Below are positions 6,420 to 8,253 of a stretch of 8,253 bases of DNA, piece after piece. The position numbers were made by a program, and so were the translations under genes. The stretch is from Coriobacteriia bacterium (lineage in GTDB: Bacteria > Actinomycetota > Coriobacteriia > Anaerosomatales > PALSA-660): contig PKWR01000165.1 in assembly GCA_003133285.1 (NCBI GenBank), positions 15,596 through 23,848 on the forward strand. Reading direction: 5' to 3'. Within the stretch, counting starts at the first letter, position 1, and every line of letters begins with the position of its first letter. Under the pieces are notes generated by a model. The model had not been told where the DNA came from. It did not search any database and worked only from the letters and a program-made list of their open reading frames with translations.

Positions 6420-7859
6420 ATGGCGAAGAAACGGAACCTCAAGAAGACCGCCACCAAGGCGGTCCGCTCGTTCGCGCTGGGCATAGGCAGGCGTTTCCCC
6501 GCGCTCAAGGACGCCGTGCGCGCACAACTGCTCGCTGCGCGAGCACGCCGGTACCGATCGCTGTGGAGGTCGGAGCCGGTCGATCCGTCCGTCGCCGTCT
6601 TCGAGAGCATGGAGGCGCGCGGATACTCGTGCAGCCCCCGCGCTCTGTACCGGGCGATGTTGCATGATCCTCGCTTCGACGACGTGGAGAAGATCTGGGC
6701 GCTCCGCGGCCCGATGGTCAGGGCGCTTCAGCAGCGCGGGGGCTACGACATCCGCGGCCTCGCGGAGCCGGCGTCCGGGTCCGCCGTCCCTGACGATCTC
6801 GACACCGATCTCGGCGCGACCGCGCTCGAGGAGTTGCGGCACGCGGTGATCGTGCCGTGGAGATCGGCCGAGTACCGCCGCAGCTACGCGCGCGCGGCGC
6901 TGTGGACCACCAGCACGGTGCTGCCGGCCTACCTCGTCCCCCGCCCGGGCCAGACGTACCTCCAGACCTGGCACGGGACCCCGTTGAAGCGGCTCGGATG
7001 CGACATCGACGCGGACGCCTCGGGGAGCGCGGGACTCTCCGTCCGCGACATCCATGCCCGCTACCGGCGAGAGGGCGCGCGCTTCACCTGGCTGCTCTCA
7101 CCGTCGCGCTACGCGACCGACCGGTTCGTCTCCGCGTTCGACCTCGCTGCGACCGGCCGGACCGGCGCGATCATCGAAGAGGGCTATCCGCGCAACGACT
7201 TCCTGCACACCTTCACCCCCGAGGACGTCGCGCGCATCAAGTCGCGCCTCGGGGTGCCGTCGGGCAAGAAGGTCGTCCTCTACGCGCCGACCTGGCGCGA
7301 GAACCAGCACGTGGCAGGAGTGGGCTACACGCTCGAGAACGCCGTGGACTTCGCCGCGATGCGTGCGGCGCTCGGCGACGACTACGTCGTGCTGTTCCGC
7401 GCCCACTGCCTCATCTCCCGCGGCCTCGACCTGAGCTCCTACGACGGCTTCGTCGTCGACGTGTCCGCGATCGACGACATCAACGATCTCTACGTCATCG
7501 CCGACGTGCTGATCACCGACTACTCGAGCGTCTTCTTCGACTACTCGAACCTGCGCCGGCCGGTCCTGTTCTTCATGCACGACCTGGAGCAGTACGCAGG
7601 TCAGGTCCGGGGTCTCTACCTGGGTCTCGACGAGCTCCCCGGCCCGGTCGCGCAGACCACGGCCGAACTGATCGCAGCGGTCCGCGCGGCTGAGACCCCC
7701 TCCGCGGAGGCCGTCGAGCGCTTGGAGCGCTTCCGCGAGCGGTTCGCGCCTCTGGACGACGGTCACGCCGGCGAGCGTGTCCTCGGGCGTATGCTTGCCG
7801 AGGGCGCGATCCACCCCAAGACCGATACCGTCCGCGCAGGAGGTGGCACGGCCTCATGA
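6420..7859 (+). CDS. CDP-glycerol glycerophosphotransferase, TagB/TagF-like (transferase C)
   Basis: 479 residues, intact. It is predicted to use CDP-glycerol to add or polymerise glycerol phosphate on a membrane-bound acceptor for a teichoic-acid-like polymer. A basic N-terminus (MAKKRNLKKT) suits peripheral attachment to the membrane. Next comes the N-terminal GT-B half with VDPSVAVFES (54-63) and SPRALYRAM (72-80). The catalytic half has TWHGTPLKRLG (183-193), GYPRND (255-260), APTWR (289-293), FRAH (326-329), ITDYSSVFFDY (365-375) and HDLEQY (387-392). The two conserved histidines of the family (H185 and H329) are both present; mutagenesis of TagF showed the equivalents to be essential. 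I chose the ATG at 6420 over the ATG at 6366, because the region before 6420 is mostly relic sequence and AAAGG lies just before 6420 (close spacing, with AAGGA further up at 6402). It is the closest paralogue of B and overlaps tagD by four bases (ATGA). Whether it is a primase (TagB-like) or polymerase (TagF-like) cannot be told. Confidence 0.9.
   Translation: MAKKRNLKKTATKAVRSFALGIGRRFPALKDAVRAQLLAARARRYRSLWRSEPVDPSVAVFESMEARGYSCSPRALYRAMLHDPRFDDVEKIWALRGPMVRALQQRGGYDIRGLAEPASGSAVPDDLDTDLGATALEELRHAVIVPWRSAEYRRSYARAALWTTSTVLPAYLVPRPGQTYLQTWHGTPLKRLGCDIDADASGSAGLSVRDIHARYRREGARFTWLLSPSRYATDRFVSAFDLAATGRTGAIIEEGYPRNDFLHTFTPEDVARIKSRLGVPSGKKVVLYAPTWRENQHVAGVGYTLENAVDFAAMRAALGDDYVVLFRAHCLISRGLDLSSYDGFVVDVSAIDDINDLYVIADVLITDYSSVFFDYSNLRRPVLFFMHDLEQYAGQVRGLYLGLDELPGPVAQTTAELIAAVRAAETPSAEAVERLERFRERFAPLDDGHAGERVLGRMLAEGAIHPKTDTVRAGGGTAS
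7838..7844 (+). promoter_or_regulatory. Strong ribosome binding site for tagD
   Basis: AGGAGGT lies 11 bases before the ATG at 7856, inside the 3' end of transferase C. It is the best Shine-Dalgarno match in the cluster apart from the one at 8228. It fixes the tagD start and suggests that tagD is translated more strongly than the transferases. Confidence 0.7.
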
Positions 7860-8253
7860 AGCGCGTACTCACCTACGGCACCTTCGACCTGTTGCACCAC
7901 GGTCACATCCGCCTGCTCCAGCGGGCGAAGGCCCTCGGCGACTACCTCGTCGTCGCCGTCTCCACCGACGAGTTCAACGCGGGCAAGGGCAAGAAGTCGT
8001 ACCACGACTACGCCCTGCGCAAGGAGATCGTCGAGTCCGTCCGCTACGTGGACCTGGTGATCCCCGAGGAGTCGTGGGACCAGAAGATCGACGACATAGA
8101 GCGCTACGCGATCGACATCGTCGTCATGGGCGATGACTGGGCGGGCAGCGACCGCTTCGACTACCTGAAGGACTACTGCGAGCTCGTCTTCCTCCCGCGC
8201 ACCGACGGCGTCTCCACGACCGACATCAAGGAGGACCTTGGTGGCGGACGCTA
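7856..8253 (+). CDS. tagD: Glycerol-3-phosphate cytidylyltransferase
   Basis: Catalyses CTP + glycerol 3-phosphate to CDP-glycerol + diphosphate in the cytoplasm, supplying the donor for the transferases upstream. The 132 visible residues follow the TagD/GCT pattern almost end to end: GTFDLLHHGH (8-17) with the nucleotidyltransferase HxGH at 14-17, STDEFN (36-41), RYVDLVIPE (63-71), VMGDDW (90-95) and the RTDGVSTT signature (115-122). Known TagD proteins have about 129 residues and end shortly after this signature, so the protein is essentially complete. The last two bases of the window (TA, 8252-8253) are in frame and are probably the first two of a TAA or TAG stop. The start overlaps the TGA of transferase C (ATGA), indicating translational coupling. 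A cytidylyltransferase for another polyol phosphate is possible, but the fit to the glycerol enzyme is close. Confidence 0.95.
   Translation, partial: MKRVLTYGTFDLLHHGHIRLLQRAKALGDYLVVAVSTDEFNAGKGKKSYHDYALRKEIVESVRYVDLVIPEESWDQKIDDIERYAIDIVVMGDDWAGSDRFDYLKDYCELVFLPRTDGVSTTDIKEDLGGGR
8228..8234 (+). promoter_or_regulatory. Ribosome binding site for the next gene
   Basis: AAGGAGG lies six bases before a GTG at 8241, inside the last codons of tagD. The match and spacing are near ideal, so another gene most likely begins here. Confidence 0.6.
8241..8253 (+). CDS. Start of a further operon gene (only first codons visible)
   Basis: A GTG at 8241 after a strong AAGGAGG begins an M-A-D-A reading in a different frame from tagD. 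If tagD stops at 8252-8254, the two genes overlap by about 14 bases. Function cannot be judged from four codons. A TTG at 8238 is a possible alternative start in the same frame. Confidence 0.45.

Overview
The window is strongly GC-rich (by eye about two thirds G+C). Its codons prefer G or C at the third position and GTG starts occur. With a UPF0182 membrane protein and teichoic-acid-type genes, this suggests a high-GC Gram-positive (actinobacterial) chromosome. The tandem Ig-like domains at the left edge would suit a coriobacterial-type lineage, but that is a guess. I see no tRNA, rRNA, CRISPR array, insertion sequence or phage gene.

Layout. (1) Positions 1-876, plus strand: the 3' end of a gene whose product ends in two tandem Ig-like domains. 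(2) 877-961: a convergent gap with a strong bidirectional terminator hairpin. (3) 962-3478, minus strand: a complete UPF0182 (COG1615) multi-pass membrane protein of unknown function. (4) 3479-3654: a divergent promoter region with an extended -10-like box facing each way. (5) 3655 to the right edge, plus strand: a glycerol-phosphate polymer cluster. It holds transferase A (3655-4806), frameshifted transferase B (4803-6213), an eroded fragment of an A-like gene (about 6224-6364), intact transferase C (6420-7859), a TagD-type glycerol-3-phosphate cytidylyltransferase (7856 to the edge), and the likely start of one more gene at 8241.

How the genes work together. TagD makes CDP-glycerol from glycerol 3-phosphate and CTP. 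The three CDP-glycerol glycerophosphotransferase-family proteins would add glycerol phosphate to a lipid-linked or cell-wall glycan at the cytoplasmic membrane. Four-base overlaps (GTGA between A and B, ATGA between C and tagD) suggest one translationally coupled operon.

Two things stand out. Gene B is frameshifted exactly at a 22-bp perfect inverted repeat with a 3-nt loop, where the paralogue C shows uninterrupted coding sequence. The 206-nt gap between B and C is not ordinary intergenic DNA: it carries a decayed piece of an A-like gene. Together these suggest that an ancestral A-B pair was duplicated in tandem (A-B-A'-C), that A' was almost wholly deleted, and that B has since been broken or made switchable. 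I did not find a convincing wholly new system; the most novel content is this history of duplication and palindrome-linked frameshift.
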